Below are positions 48,884 through 55,547 of a stretch of DNA of 55,547 nucleotides, piece by piece (the first letter of the stretch is position 1; every line of letters begins with the position of its first letter). Location: NCBI RefSeq assembly GCF_000719555.1, contig NZ_JOGX01000042.1, positions 1 through 55,547 of the forward strand, read 5' to 3'. The position numbers and the translations under genes are program-made. Source of the DNA: Streptomyces sp. NRRL F-5727 (GTDB taxonomy: Bacteria > Actinomycetota > Actinomycetes > Streptomycetales > Streptomycetaceae). Under the pieces are notes generated by a model, which was not told the origin of the DNA, did not search any database, and saw only the letters and a program-made list of their open reading frames with translations.

Positions 48884-51800
48884 ATGCTCGAAGACACCAA
48901 CGAGACCAACGAGACCAACAACGGCAACGCCCCCGGCGACAAGCTGCCGCCGCGCCGCCGGCGCCGCGCCGCCTCCCGGCCCGCCGGCCCGCCGGTGACC
49001 GCCGGCGAGACCGCCGAGGCCGCCGCGGAGATCGTGGAGCCCACCGTGGCCCCCGCCGCCGAGGCCCCGGCCGCCGAGCCGGAGGCCGCCCCGGCCCGCA
49101 CCCGCCGCCGCGCGACCCGCAAGACGGCCGCCCCGGCCGCCGCGGACACCGCCGCGGCTCCGGCTGCGGCTCCGGTCGAGGAGCCCGCCGCCGAGGCCCC
49201 GGCCGCCGAGGCCGAGGCCGCTCCGGCCCGCACCCGTCGCCGCGCCACCCGCAAGGCCACCGCGCCCGTGACCTCCCCGGCCGCTGCCGAGGAGCCCGCC
49301 GCGACCGCCGAGCCCGAGGCCGCCGCCGAGATCCCGGCCGCCGAGCCGGAGGCCGCTCCGGCCCGCACCCGCCGCCGCGCGACCCGTCGCGCCAGCGCAC
49401 CGGTCACCTCCCCGGCCCCGGCCGAGGAGCCCGCCGCCGAGGCCGCCGTGGAGGCCCCCGCCGCCGAGACCCCGGCCGCCGAGCCCGAGGCCGCCCCGGC
49501 CCGCACCCGCCGCCGCGCCACCCGCCGCACCGCCACCCCCGAGGTCACCCCGGACGTCGCGGCCGAGCTCGCCGCGCCGACCTCCGGCGAGTCGCTGCCC
49601 GAGGACACCGTCGAGGAGATCGCCTCCCACGGTGCCGACGTCGCCGCCGCCGAGGCCGCCGCCACCCGTGGCCGTGGCCGCCGCCGGGTCGTCAGCACGC
49701 CGCAGTTCACCTCCGAGCCGCCCACCGCCGAGGAGGCCCCGCGCCGCCGCCGCGTCGAGCGCCCGGCCGTCGCCGTCTTCCAGGCACCGGTCTTCGCCGA
49801 GCCGATGTTCCAGACGCCGGAGACCGCCGCCTTCGCCGCCGCCGCTGCCGCCGAGGTCGACGAGGAGGAGCCGGAGGAGGAGACCGTCGTCGAGACGGTC
49901 GAGGCCGTCGAGCCCGCCGAGCGCGCCGAGACCGGTTCGCGCCGCCGCCGTCGCCGCCGCGGCGAGCCCGTCGCCGTCGAGCCCGTCCCGACCACCGTCG
50001 CCGACGAGCCCGAGGTCGAGCACGTCGCCGACGAGGCCGAGGCGGAGGAGGCCGAGGAGGCGGAGGAGACCGACGAGTACGGCGACCGCCCGTCCCGCCG
50101 CCGCCGTCGCGGTGGCCGGCGCCGCCGTCGCGGCGAGTCCGCCGAGACGGAGGAGTCCGAGGAGACCGACGAGTCCGACGAGCTCCACGCCGAGGACGAC
50201 ACGGAGGCCGAGGAGGCGGAGGAGTCCGAGGACGAGTCCGGCTTCGCCGGCTCCAGCAGCTCCCGCCGCCGCCGTCGCCGTCGCCGCCGCAGCGGTGACG
50301 CCGCCGGCGAGGCCGAGGCCGCCGACGAGGACGGCGTCCGCACGGTCGTCAAGGTCCGCGAGCCCCGCCCGGCCCGCGAGAAGGCCGAGCCGTCCGACGA
50401 GGTCCAGTCCATCAAGGGCTCCACCCGCCTGGAGGCCAAGAAGCAGCGCCGCCGCGAGGGCCGCGAGCAGGGCCGCCGCCGCGTCCCGATCATCACCGAG
50501 GCCGAGTTCCTCGCCCGCCGCGAGGCCGTCGAGCGCGTCATGGTCGTCCGCCAGAACGGCGAGCGCACCCAGATCGGCGTCCTGGAAGACAACGTGCTCG
50601 TCGAGCACTACGTCAACAAGGAGCAGGCCACCTCGTACGTCGGCAACGTCTACCTGGGCAAGGTCCAGAACGTGCTGCCGTCCATGGAGGCCGCCTTCGT
50701 CGACATCGGCAAGGGCCGCAACGCCGTCCTGTACGCCGGCGAGGTCAACTTCGAGGCGCTCGGCATGGGCAACGGCCCGCGCCGCATCGAGTCCGCCCTC
50801 AAGTCCGGCCAGTCGGTCCTGGTGCAGGTCACCAAGGACCCGATCGGCCACAAGGGCGCCCGCCTCACCAGCCAGGTCTCCCTCCCGGGCCGCTACCTCG
50901 TGTACGTCCCCGAGGGCTCGATGACCGGCATCAGCCGCAAGCTCCCGGACACCGAGCGCGCCCGGCTGAAGACCATCCTCAAGAAGATCGTCCCCGAGGA
51001 CGCGGGCGTCATCGTGCGCACCGCCGCCGAGGGCGCGAGCGAGGACGAGCTGCGCCGCGACGTCGAGCGCCTCCAGGCGCAGTGGGCCGACATCCAGAAG
51101 AAGGCGAGCCAGATCTCGACCTCCGCGCCGAGCCTGCTCTACGGCGAGCCGGACATGACCGTCCGCGTCGTCCGCGACATCTTCAACGAGGACTTCTCCA
51201 AGGTCATCGTGAGCGGCGACGACGCCTGGGAGACCATCCACGGCTACGTCTCGCACGTCGCCCCCGACCTGGCCGACCGCCTCCAGCGGTGGACCAGCGA
51301 GGTCGACGTCTTCGCCACCTACCGGATCGACGAGCAGCTGATGAAGGCGCTCGACCGGAAGGTCTGGCTGCCGTCCGGCGGCTCGCTGGTGATCGACAAG
51401 ACCGAGGCGATGATCGTCGTCGACGTCAACACCGGCAAGTTCACCGGCCAGGGCGGCAACCTGGAGGAGACCGTCACCAGGAACAACCTGGAGGCGGCCG
51501 AGGAGATCGTCCGCCAGCTGCGGCTGCGCGACCTCGGCGGCATCGTCGTCATCGACTTCATCGACATGGTCCTGGAGTCCAACCGCGACCTGGTGCTCCG
51601 CCGCCTCCTGGAGTGCCTGGGCCGCGACCGGACCAAGCACCAGGTGGCCGAGGTCACCTCGCTCGGCCTGGTGCAGATGACCCGCAAGCGGGTCGGCCAG
51701 GGCCTCCTGGAGTCCTTCTCCGAGACCTGCGTCCACTGCAACGGCCGCGGTGTCATCGTCCACATGGAGCAGCCGGCCACGCACGGCGGCGGCGGTGGCG

Positions 51801-52666
51801 GCAAGCGCTCGAAGAAGCGCGGCCGCGGCGGCGACGAGCACGTGCACGAGCACGCCCACGAGACCGTCGAGGCCGAGGCCCCGGCGGAGACCGAGGCCGA
51901 GGTCGCGGCCGAGCTCGCCGCCCCGGTGGCCGTGCCGGTCCCGATCGCCCCGGACGAGGAGCTGTACGGCTCCGTCGCCGAGGCCGAGGCCGCCGCGACC
52001 CGCGGCCGTGGCCGCCGCCGCGTCACCCGCAAGGTGACCGCGCCGGTGGTCCCGACGCCGATCGCCGAGCCCGTCGTGGAGCCGGTCGCCGAGGCCGAGC
52101 CGGTCCCGGCCGCCGAGGCCCCGGTGGCCGAGCCGGTCGCAGAGGAGACGGTGGAGGCGGCGCCCGCGCCGCGTACCCGCCGCCGCGCCACCCGCCGGGC
52201 GACCTCGCCGGTCGTCTCGACGTCCGAGCCGGCCGCCGAGGCCGAGACGGTCGTCGCGGTCGCGGAGCCGGAGGCCGTACCGGCGCCGGAGCCGGTCGTG
52301 GAGGCCGCGCCCGAGCCGGTCGCCGAGCCGGCCGCCGAGCCCGCCGCCGAGGAGGCCCCCGTGGCCGCCGCGCCGCGCGCCCGCCGCCGGGTGGTCCGCA
52401 AGGCCACCGCCCCGGCTGGTGCCCCCGCCGGTGCCGAGGCCGCCGAGATCGTGGTGGCCACGGCCGCCCCGGCCGAGGCGCCCGAGCCGGCCGCGGAGGA
52501 GACCGAGGCCGCCCCGGCGGCCAAGAAGACCGCCCGGAAGACGGCGAAGAAGGCCACCGCCAAGAAGGCCGCCACCAAGAAGACGGCGGCCAAGAAGACG
52601 GCGGCGAAGAAGACCGCGGCCAAGAAGGCCCCGGCCAAGAAGACCGCGGCCCCGGCCCAGGACTGA
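48884..52666 (+). CDS. rne: Ribonuclease E/G family endoribonuclease
   Basis: 1260 residues. A long Ala/Pro/Glu/Arg-rich N-terminal scaffold (1-530) precedes the S1 RNA-binding domain (about 585-690, VYLGKVQNVLPSMEAAFVDIG). The DNase I-like catalytic domain follows, with Asp847 (VVDVNTG) and Asp891 (VIDFIDM), and the zinc-link CVHC (949-952). A second scaffold then runs to the end, finishing in a Lys-rich H1-like tail of AKKTA repeats. This central-catalytic layout is that of Streptomyces RNase ES. It cleaves single-stranded A/U-rich RNA in rRNA maturation and mRNA decay. ATG 48884 has GGGAGA upstream; the open frame to 48779 crosses the leader hairpin. Confidence 0.95.
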   Translation: MLEDTNETNETNNGNAPGDKLPPRRRRRAASRPAGPPVTAGETAEAAAEIVEPTVAPAAEAPAAEPEAAPARTRRRATRKTAAPAAADTAAAPAAAPVEEPAAEAPAAEAEAAPARTRRRATRKATAPVTSPAAAEEPAATAEPEAAAEIPAAEPEAAPARTRRRATRRASAPVTSPAPAEEPAAEAAVEAPAAETPAAEPEAAPARTRRRATRRTATPEVTPDVAAELAAPTSGESLPEDTVEEIASHGADVAAAEAAATRGRGRRRVVSTPQFTSEPPTAEEAPRRRRVERPAVAVFQAPVFAEPMFQTPETAAFAAAAAAEVDEEEPEEETVVETVEAVEPAERAETGSRRRRRRRGEPVAVEPVPTTVADEPEVEHVADEAEAEEAEEAEETDEYGDRPSRRRRRGGRRRRRGESAETEESEETDESDELHAEDDTEAEEAEESEDESGFAGSSSSRRRRRRRRRSGDAAGEAEAADEDGVRTVVKVREPRPAREKAEPSDEVQSIKGSTRLEAKKQRRREGREQGRRRVPIITEAEFLARREAVERVMVVRQNGERTQIGVLEDNVLVEHYVNKEQATSYVGNVYLGKVQNVLPSMEAAFVDIGKGRNAVLYAGEVNFEALGMGNGPRRIESALKSGQSVLVQVTKDPIGHKGARLTSQVSLPGRYLVYVPEGSMTGISRKLPDTERARLKTILKKIVPEDAGVIVRTAAEGASEDELRRDVERLQAQWADIQKKASQISTSAPSLLYGEPDMTVRVVRDIFNEDFSKVIVSGDDAWETIHGYVSHVAPDLADRLQRWTSEVDVFATYRIDEQLMKALDRKVWLPSGGSLVIDKTEAMIVVDVNTGKFTGQGGNLEETVTRNNLEAAEEIVRQLRLRDLGGIVVIDFIDMVLESNRDLVLRRLLECLGRDRTKHQVAEVTSLGLVQMTRKRVGQGLLESFSETCVHCNGRGVIVHMEQPATHGGGGGGKRSKKRGRGGDEHVHEHAHETVEAEAPAETEAEVAAELAAPVAVPVPIAPDEELYGSVAEAEAAATRGRGRRRVTRKVTAPVVPTPIAEPVVEPVAEAEPVPAAEAPVAEPVAEETVEAAPAPRTRRRATRRATSPVVSTSEPAAEAETVVAVAEPEAVPAPEPVVEAAPEPVAEPAAEPAAEEAPVAAAPRARRRVVRKATAPAGAPAGAEAAEIVVATAAPAEAPEPAAEETEAAPAAKKTARKTAKKATAKKAATKKTAAKKTAAKKTAAKKAPAKKTAAPAQD
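49075..49535 (+). repeat. Four degenerate ~45-residue repeats in the RNase E/G N-terminal scaffold
   Basis: The motif APARTRRRATR recurs at intervals of about 132, 135 and 138 bases (near 49091, 49223, 49358 and 49496), each followed by a Pro/Ala/Glu spacer. Similar Arg-rich motifs recur in the C-terminal scaffold (near 52000, 52170 and 52375). Confidence 0.8.
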
Positions 52667-52678
52667 GCCGGTTCCCGC

Positions 52679-52710
52679 CCCGGCGGACCCCTCCCGGGGG
52701 GTCCGCCGGG
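52679..52710 (+). terminator. rne terminator
   Basis: Thirteen-bp stem (52679-52691 with 52698-52710), 12 bases after the rne stop, followed by an independent promoter for rplU. Confidence 0.75.
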
Positions 52711-52735
52711 GCGGTCCGCACCCGCACGGGCGAAT

Positions 52736-52765
52736 TTGACCCTCTGTGGCAGCCGCCCGTAACCT
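52736..52765 (+). promoter_or_regulatory. Promoter of rplU-rpmA
   Basis: TTGACC (52736-52741), 18-base spacer, TAACCT (52760-52765). This is the best sigma-70-type match in the window. The leader would be about 150 bases. Confidence 0.65.
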
Positions 52766-52923
52766 AGACCGTCGGCGTGTCTATGACGTGCCGCGCCTCT
52801 GAGCACCCCCCTCCCGCTCGCCGGGAGAGGCCGCTCGTCCGATCCGGATCGCCGTGGGCCCCAGGCCCGCGCGTGGGCGGCTGGCGTCAGAGGTCCCCAT
52901 TACCGAGTGAGAGAGAGATCCGC

Positions 52924-53244
52924 GTGTACGCCATCGTGCGCAGCGGTGGTCGCCAGCACAAGGTTGCTGTCGGCGACATCGTTGAGGTTGACAAGATTTC
53001 CACCGCCAAGCCGGGCGACACGGTCGAGCTCTCGACCCTGCTCGTCGTCGACGGCGACGCCGTGACCAGCGACCCGTGGGTCCTGGCCGGCATCAAGGTC
53101 CAGGCCGAGGTCGTGGACCACACCAAGGGCGCCAAGATCGACATCCTGCGCTACAAGAACAAGACCGGCTACCGCCGTCGCCAGGGTCACCGTCAGCAGT
53201 ACACGGCGATCAAGGTCACGTCCATCCCGACGGCCGCGAAGTAA
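52924..53244 (+). CDS. rplU: 50S ribosomal protein L21
   Basis: 106 residues, complete. [24 protein letters not shown] is the L21 N-terminal block (split: [24 protein letters not shown]), and [19 protein letters not shown] is the basic rRNA-binding loop. It binds 23S rRNA. GTG 52924 has AGAGAGAG upstream. It forms the operon rplU-rpmA, with a 14-base gap, preceded by a strong promoter and a long leader. Confidence 0.97.
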   Translation: MYAIVRSGGRQHKVAVGDIVEVDKISTAKPGDTVELSTLLVVDGDAVTSDPWVLAGIKVQAEVVDHTKGAKIDILRYKNKTGYRRRQGHRQQYTAIKVTSIPTAAK

Positions 53245-53258
53245 AGAGGGACTGAGCA

Positions 53259-53513
53259 ATGGCACACAAGAAGGGCGCATCGTCCACCCGGAACGGTCGC
53301 GATTCCAACGCCCAGCGGCTCGGCGTGAAGCGCTTCGGCGGTCAGGTCGTCAACGCGGGTGAGATCCTGGTCCGCCAGCGCGGCACCCACTTCCACCCGG
53401 GCTCGGGTGTCGGTCGCGGTGGCGACGACACGCTGTTCGCCCTGCAGGCCGGTTCGGTGCAGTTCGGCACCTTCCGTGGCCGCAAGGTCGTGAACATCGT
53501 CCCGGTCGCCTGA
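53259..53513 (+). CDS. rpmA: 50S ribosomal protein L27
   Basis: 84 residues. [19 protein letters not shown] is the conserved N-terminus that reaches the peptidyl-transferase centre; [18 protein letters not shown] follows. There is no Firmicute-type cleavable lead. ATG 53259 follows AGAGGGAC. A hairpin terminator comes 15 bases after the stop. Confidence 0.97.
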   Translation: MAHKKGASSTRNGRDSNAQRLGVKRFGGQVVNAGEILVRQRGTHFHPGSGVGRGGDDTLFALQAGSVQFGTFRGRKVVNIVPVA

Positions 53514-53528
53514 TCGGACGCTTTGCGG

Positions 53529-53567
53529 AGGCGGACCTCACTTCCCGGCAGGGAAGAGGGTCCGCCT
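53529..53567 (+). terminator. Terminator or attenuator between rpmA and obgE
   Basis: AGGCGGACC (53529-53537) pairs with GGTCCGCCT (53559-53567), with an inner CTTCCC/GGGAAG stem and GGCA loop, followed by TTCG. Confidence 0.75.
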
Positions 53568-53575
53568 TTCGCGTG

Positions 53576-53605
53576 TTACTAGATAGACATTCCCGCACAT
53601 AGCTT
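53576..53605 (+). promoter_or_regulatory. Candidate obgE promoter
   Basis: TTACTA (53576-53581), 18-base spacer, TAGCTT (53600-53605), in a relatively AT-rich stretch just after the rpmA hairpin and 33 bases before obgE. Confidence 0.4.
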
Positions 53606-53638
53606 TCCCGTACTTCGCTCTTCTGGAGGCACAGAACC

Positions 53639-55078
53639 ATGACCACCTTCGTGGACCGCGTCGAGCTGCACGTCGCCGCGGGTAACGGGGGCCACGGCTG
53701 CGCCTCCGTCCATCGCGAGAAGTTCAAGCCGCTCGGCGGCCCGGACGGCGGCAACGGCGGCCGCGGCGGTGACGTGAGCCTGGTCGTCGACCAGTCCGTC
53801 ACCACGCTCCTCGAGTACCACCACTCGCCGCACCGCAAGGCCACCAACGGCAAGCCCGGCGAGGGCGGCAACCGCGCCGGCAAGGACGGCCAGGACCTCG
53901 TCCTGTACGTGCCCGACGGCACCGTCGTCCTGGACAAGAAGGGCAACGTCCTCGCGGACCTCGTCGGCCACGGCACGACGTACGTCGCCGCACAGGGCGG
54001 CCGCGGCGGCCTCGGCAACGCGGCGCTCTCCTCCGCCCGCCGCAAGGCCCCCGGCTTCGCGCTGCTCGGCGAGCCCGGCGACCTGCAGGACATCGTCCTG
54101 GAGCTCAAGACCGTCGCCGACGTGGCGCTCGTCGGCTACCCCAGCGCCGGCAAGTCCTCGCTGATCTCCGTCCTCTCGGCCGCCAAGCCGAAGATCGCGG
54201 ACTACCCCTTCACGACCCTGGTCCCGAACCTCGGCGTGGTGACGGCCGGCTCGACCGTCTACACCATCGCCGACGTCCCCGGCCTCATCCCCGGCGCCAG
54301 CCAGGGCCGCGGCCTGGGCCTGGAGTTCCTGCGCCACGTCGAGCGCTGCTCGGTCCTCGTCCACGTCCTCGACACGGCGACGCTGGAGTCCGACCGCGAC
54401 CCGGTGACCGACCTCGACGTCATCGAGGAGGAGCTGAAGCAGTACGGCGGCCTCGACGACCGTCCGCGCATCGTCGTCCTCAACAAGATCGACATCCCGG
54501 ACGGCCAGGACCTCGCGGACATGATCCGCCCGGACCTGGAGGAGCGCGGCTACCGCGTCTTCGAGGTCTCCGCGGTCGCCCGCACCGGCCTGAAGGAGCT
54601 CTCCTTCGCCCTCGCCGAGATCGTCGCGCAGGCCCGCGCCGCGAAGCCGAAGGAGGAGGCGACCCGCATCGTCATCCGCCCGAAGGCCGTCGACGACGCC
54701 GGCTTCACCGTCACGTACGACGAGCAGGAGGACGTGTACCGGGTGCGCGGCGAGAAGCCGGAGCGCTGGGTCCGCCAGACCGACTTCAACAACGACGAGG
54801 CCGTCGGCTACCTCGCCGACCGGCTCAACCGCCTCGGCGTCGAGGACGAGCTGATGAAGGCCGGCGCCCGCGCCGGCGACGGCGTCGCCATCGGCTCCGA
54901 GGAGAACGCGGTCGTCTTCGACTGGGAGCCCACCCTCGTGGCCGGCGCGGAGATGCTCGGCCGCCGAGGCGAGGACCACCGTCTCGAAGCCCCGCGCCCG
55001 GCCGCCCAGCGCCGCCGCGACCGCGACGCGGCGCGCGACGACGCGGACCGCGAGTACGACGAGTTCAACCCGTTCTAG
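53639..55078 (+). CDS. obgE: GTPase Obg/CgtA
   Basis: 479 residues. The N-terminal Obg fold (1-160) is glycine rich ([26 protein letters not shown]). The GTPase domain (about 160-330) has [10 protein letters not shown] (P-loop), [10 protein letters not shown] (G3) and NKID (G4). The OCT domain (about 345-430) is typical of Gram-positive Obg, followed by a charged tail of Arg/Asp ending DEFNPF. It acts in 50S assembly and, in Streptomyces, in the onset of aerial growth. ATG 53639 follows TGGAGG. The last 31 bases are duplicated downstream. Confidence 0.97.
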   Translation: MTTFVDRVELHVAAGNGGHGCASVHREKFKPLGGPDGGNGGRGGDVSLVVDQSVTTLLEYHHSPHRKATNGKPGEGGNRAGKDGQDLVLYVPDGTVVLDKKGNVLADLVGHGTTYVAAQGGRGGLGNAALSSARRKAPGFALLGEPGDLQDIVLELKTVADVALVGYPSAGKSSLISVLSAAKPKIADYPFTTLVPNLGVVTAGSTVYTIADVPGLIPGASQGRGLGLEFLRHVERCSVLVHVLDTATLESDRDPVTDLDVIEEELKQYGGLDDRPRIVVLNKIDIPDGQDLADMIRPDLEERGYRVFEVSAVARTGLKELSFALAEIVAQARAAKPKEEATRIVIRPKAVDDAGFTVTYDEQEDVYRVRGEKPERWVRQTDFNNDEAVGYLADRLNRLGVEDELMKAGARAGDGVAIGSEENAVVFDWEPTLVAGAEMLGRRGEDHRLEAPRPAAQRRRDRDAARDDADREYDEFNPF

Positions 55079-55189
55079 CGGGCGCCGCTCGCCCCGGTCG
55101 GCGGACGGAGTCCGGCGCAGCCGCCCGAAGCCTGTGAGGCCCGCAGGGGCCGAGCGATGACCGCGAGTACGACGAGTTCAACCCGTTCT
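55046..55189 (+). repeat. 31-bp direct repeat duplicating the obgE 3' end
   Basis: Bases 55046-55076 recur exactly at 55159-55189, offset 113 bp, including the last ten codons of obgE. The second copy is followed by TGA in its own frame. A shorter piece, CCCGTTCTGACG, then recurs at 55182-55193 and 55207-55218. The region between copies is GC-rich without a gene. Confidence 0.9.
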
Positions 55190-55221
55190 GACGGGGGAGC
55201 GGGTCGCCCGTTCTGACGAGC

Positions 55222-55547
55222 TCGGGAACCCCCGGTGGCTTCGGCCGCCGGGGGTTTCGCCGTGTTCGGGACGGCGGGGCGGTCCCACTATCGGGTGAGA
55301 TTCGCGCGGAGGGGCGCGTCGGCGCATCCGCCCGCGTGCGCTCCGGCTCACGCCTGGGCGGACCGCCTGCCGTCGGCGGCGGTCGTCCGCGTGGCGCGGT
55401 CGGCGGGACCGGCTCGGGCGGGGGCCCGGCCTTTATAACTCCGTCCCCGCCCCCAGGGGGGTTGGGCCGGCGGGGGGGGAGACCAAAGGCCCCGCCGTCC
55501 CGAACACGGCGAAACCCCCGGCGGCCGAAGCCACCGGGGGTTCCCGA
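55222..55547. repeat. 59-bp perfect inverted repeat flanking 208 bp, ending at the window edge
   Basis: Bases 55222-55280 are the exact reverse complement of 55489-55547. The 208 bp between hold no supported gene; they include a short AT stretch CTTTATAACT near 55431 and a run of G around 55471. The arms contain the obgE terminator hairpin. The right arm stops with the window, so its full extent is not visible. With 55079-55221 this makes a 469-base stretch without a gene. Confidence 0.9.
55227..55256 (+). terminator. obgE terminator (inside the left inverted-repeat arm)
   Basis: Twelve-bp stem (55227-55238 with 55245-55256, one G-T pair) and a CTTCGG loop, a UUCG-type hairpin ending in TTT. 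A mirror copy lies in the right arm. Confidence 0.8.

Noticed and set aside
46846..50592. Long minus-strand open frame (1248 codons) across the Trp-repeat gene, DUF2344 and rne
   Set aside because: The translation is Ser/Arg/Ala-rich without motifs and spans three real genes and their intergenic spaces.
55235..55438. 67-codon open frame inside the inverted repeat
   Set aside because: No ribosome site, no motif, and Arg/Ala/Pro-rich as expected from GC-rich non-coding sequence.

Overview
The window is a high-GC actinobacterial chromosome segment, almost certainly from Streptomyces. The evidence is the very high GC with G/C-ending codons, frequent GTG starts, apparently leaderless promoters of the TANNNT-N6/7-start type, a Nur-type box before an Fe-type superoxide dismutase gene, paired clpP1/clpP2, an RNase E/G with long Ala/Pro/Arg-rich flanks, and a gene order typical of the Streptomyces core (tig-clpP1-clpP2-clpX, valS, folC, ndk, mreBCD-pbp2-rodA, rne-rplU-rpmA-obgE). 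There is no prophage, insertion sequence, CRISPR array or secondary-metabolite cluster.

Layout. 0-4.3 kb: aminopeptidase N, a DsbA-like mycothiol-type oxidoreductase and nickel-repressible sodF. 4.4-9.8 kb: three paralogous APC amino-acid permeases on the minus strand, with a solitary bioY on the plus strand. 9.9-14.2 kb: rpiB, an Fpg/Nei DNA glycosylase, an Eis-like acetyltransferase, a membrane PP2C phosphatase and a 64-residue membrane peptide. 14.2-19.2 kb: tRNA-Gly(UCC), tRNA-Pro(UGG), trigger factor, then the ClpP1P2 protease with a ClgR-type box, and ClpX. 19.3-20.8 kb: two lineage-restricted envelope proteins. 20.9-28.3 kb: valS, an orphan histidine kinase, an MreB paralogue (Mbl-like), folC, a DUF4233 membrane protein and ndk. 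28.5-34.8 kb: mreB-mreC-mreD-mrdA-rodA, the lateral/spore-wall morphogenesis operon. 34.8-38.3 kb: a CYTH-CHAD protein and a TIGR03960-type radical SAM protein. 38.4-47.6 kb: an envelope-polymer island with two GT2/CDP-glycerol glycerophosphotransferase fusions, a GT4 glycosyltransferase and a tryptophan-rich repeat membrane protein. 47.8-55.1 kb: the TIGR03936 (DUF2344) partner of the radical SAM protein, RNase E/G, ribosomal proteins L21 and L27, and the Obg GTPase.

The island at 38-47.6 kb separates the radical SAM gene from its usual partner, which suggests insertion of wall-polymer genes beside the wall-morphogenesis operon. The last 470 bases after obgE hold a 31-bp direct duplication of the obgE tail and a 59-bp perfect inverted repeat that ends exactly at the window edge. 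This could be a foldback element or an assembly artefact.

The best candidates for new biology are the radical SAM/DUF2344 split by the polymer island, the 27-residue Trp-rich repeat protein, the small four-cysteine secreted protein, the Mbl paralogue beside the mre operon, and the structures after obgE.
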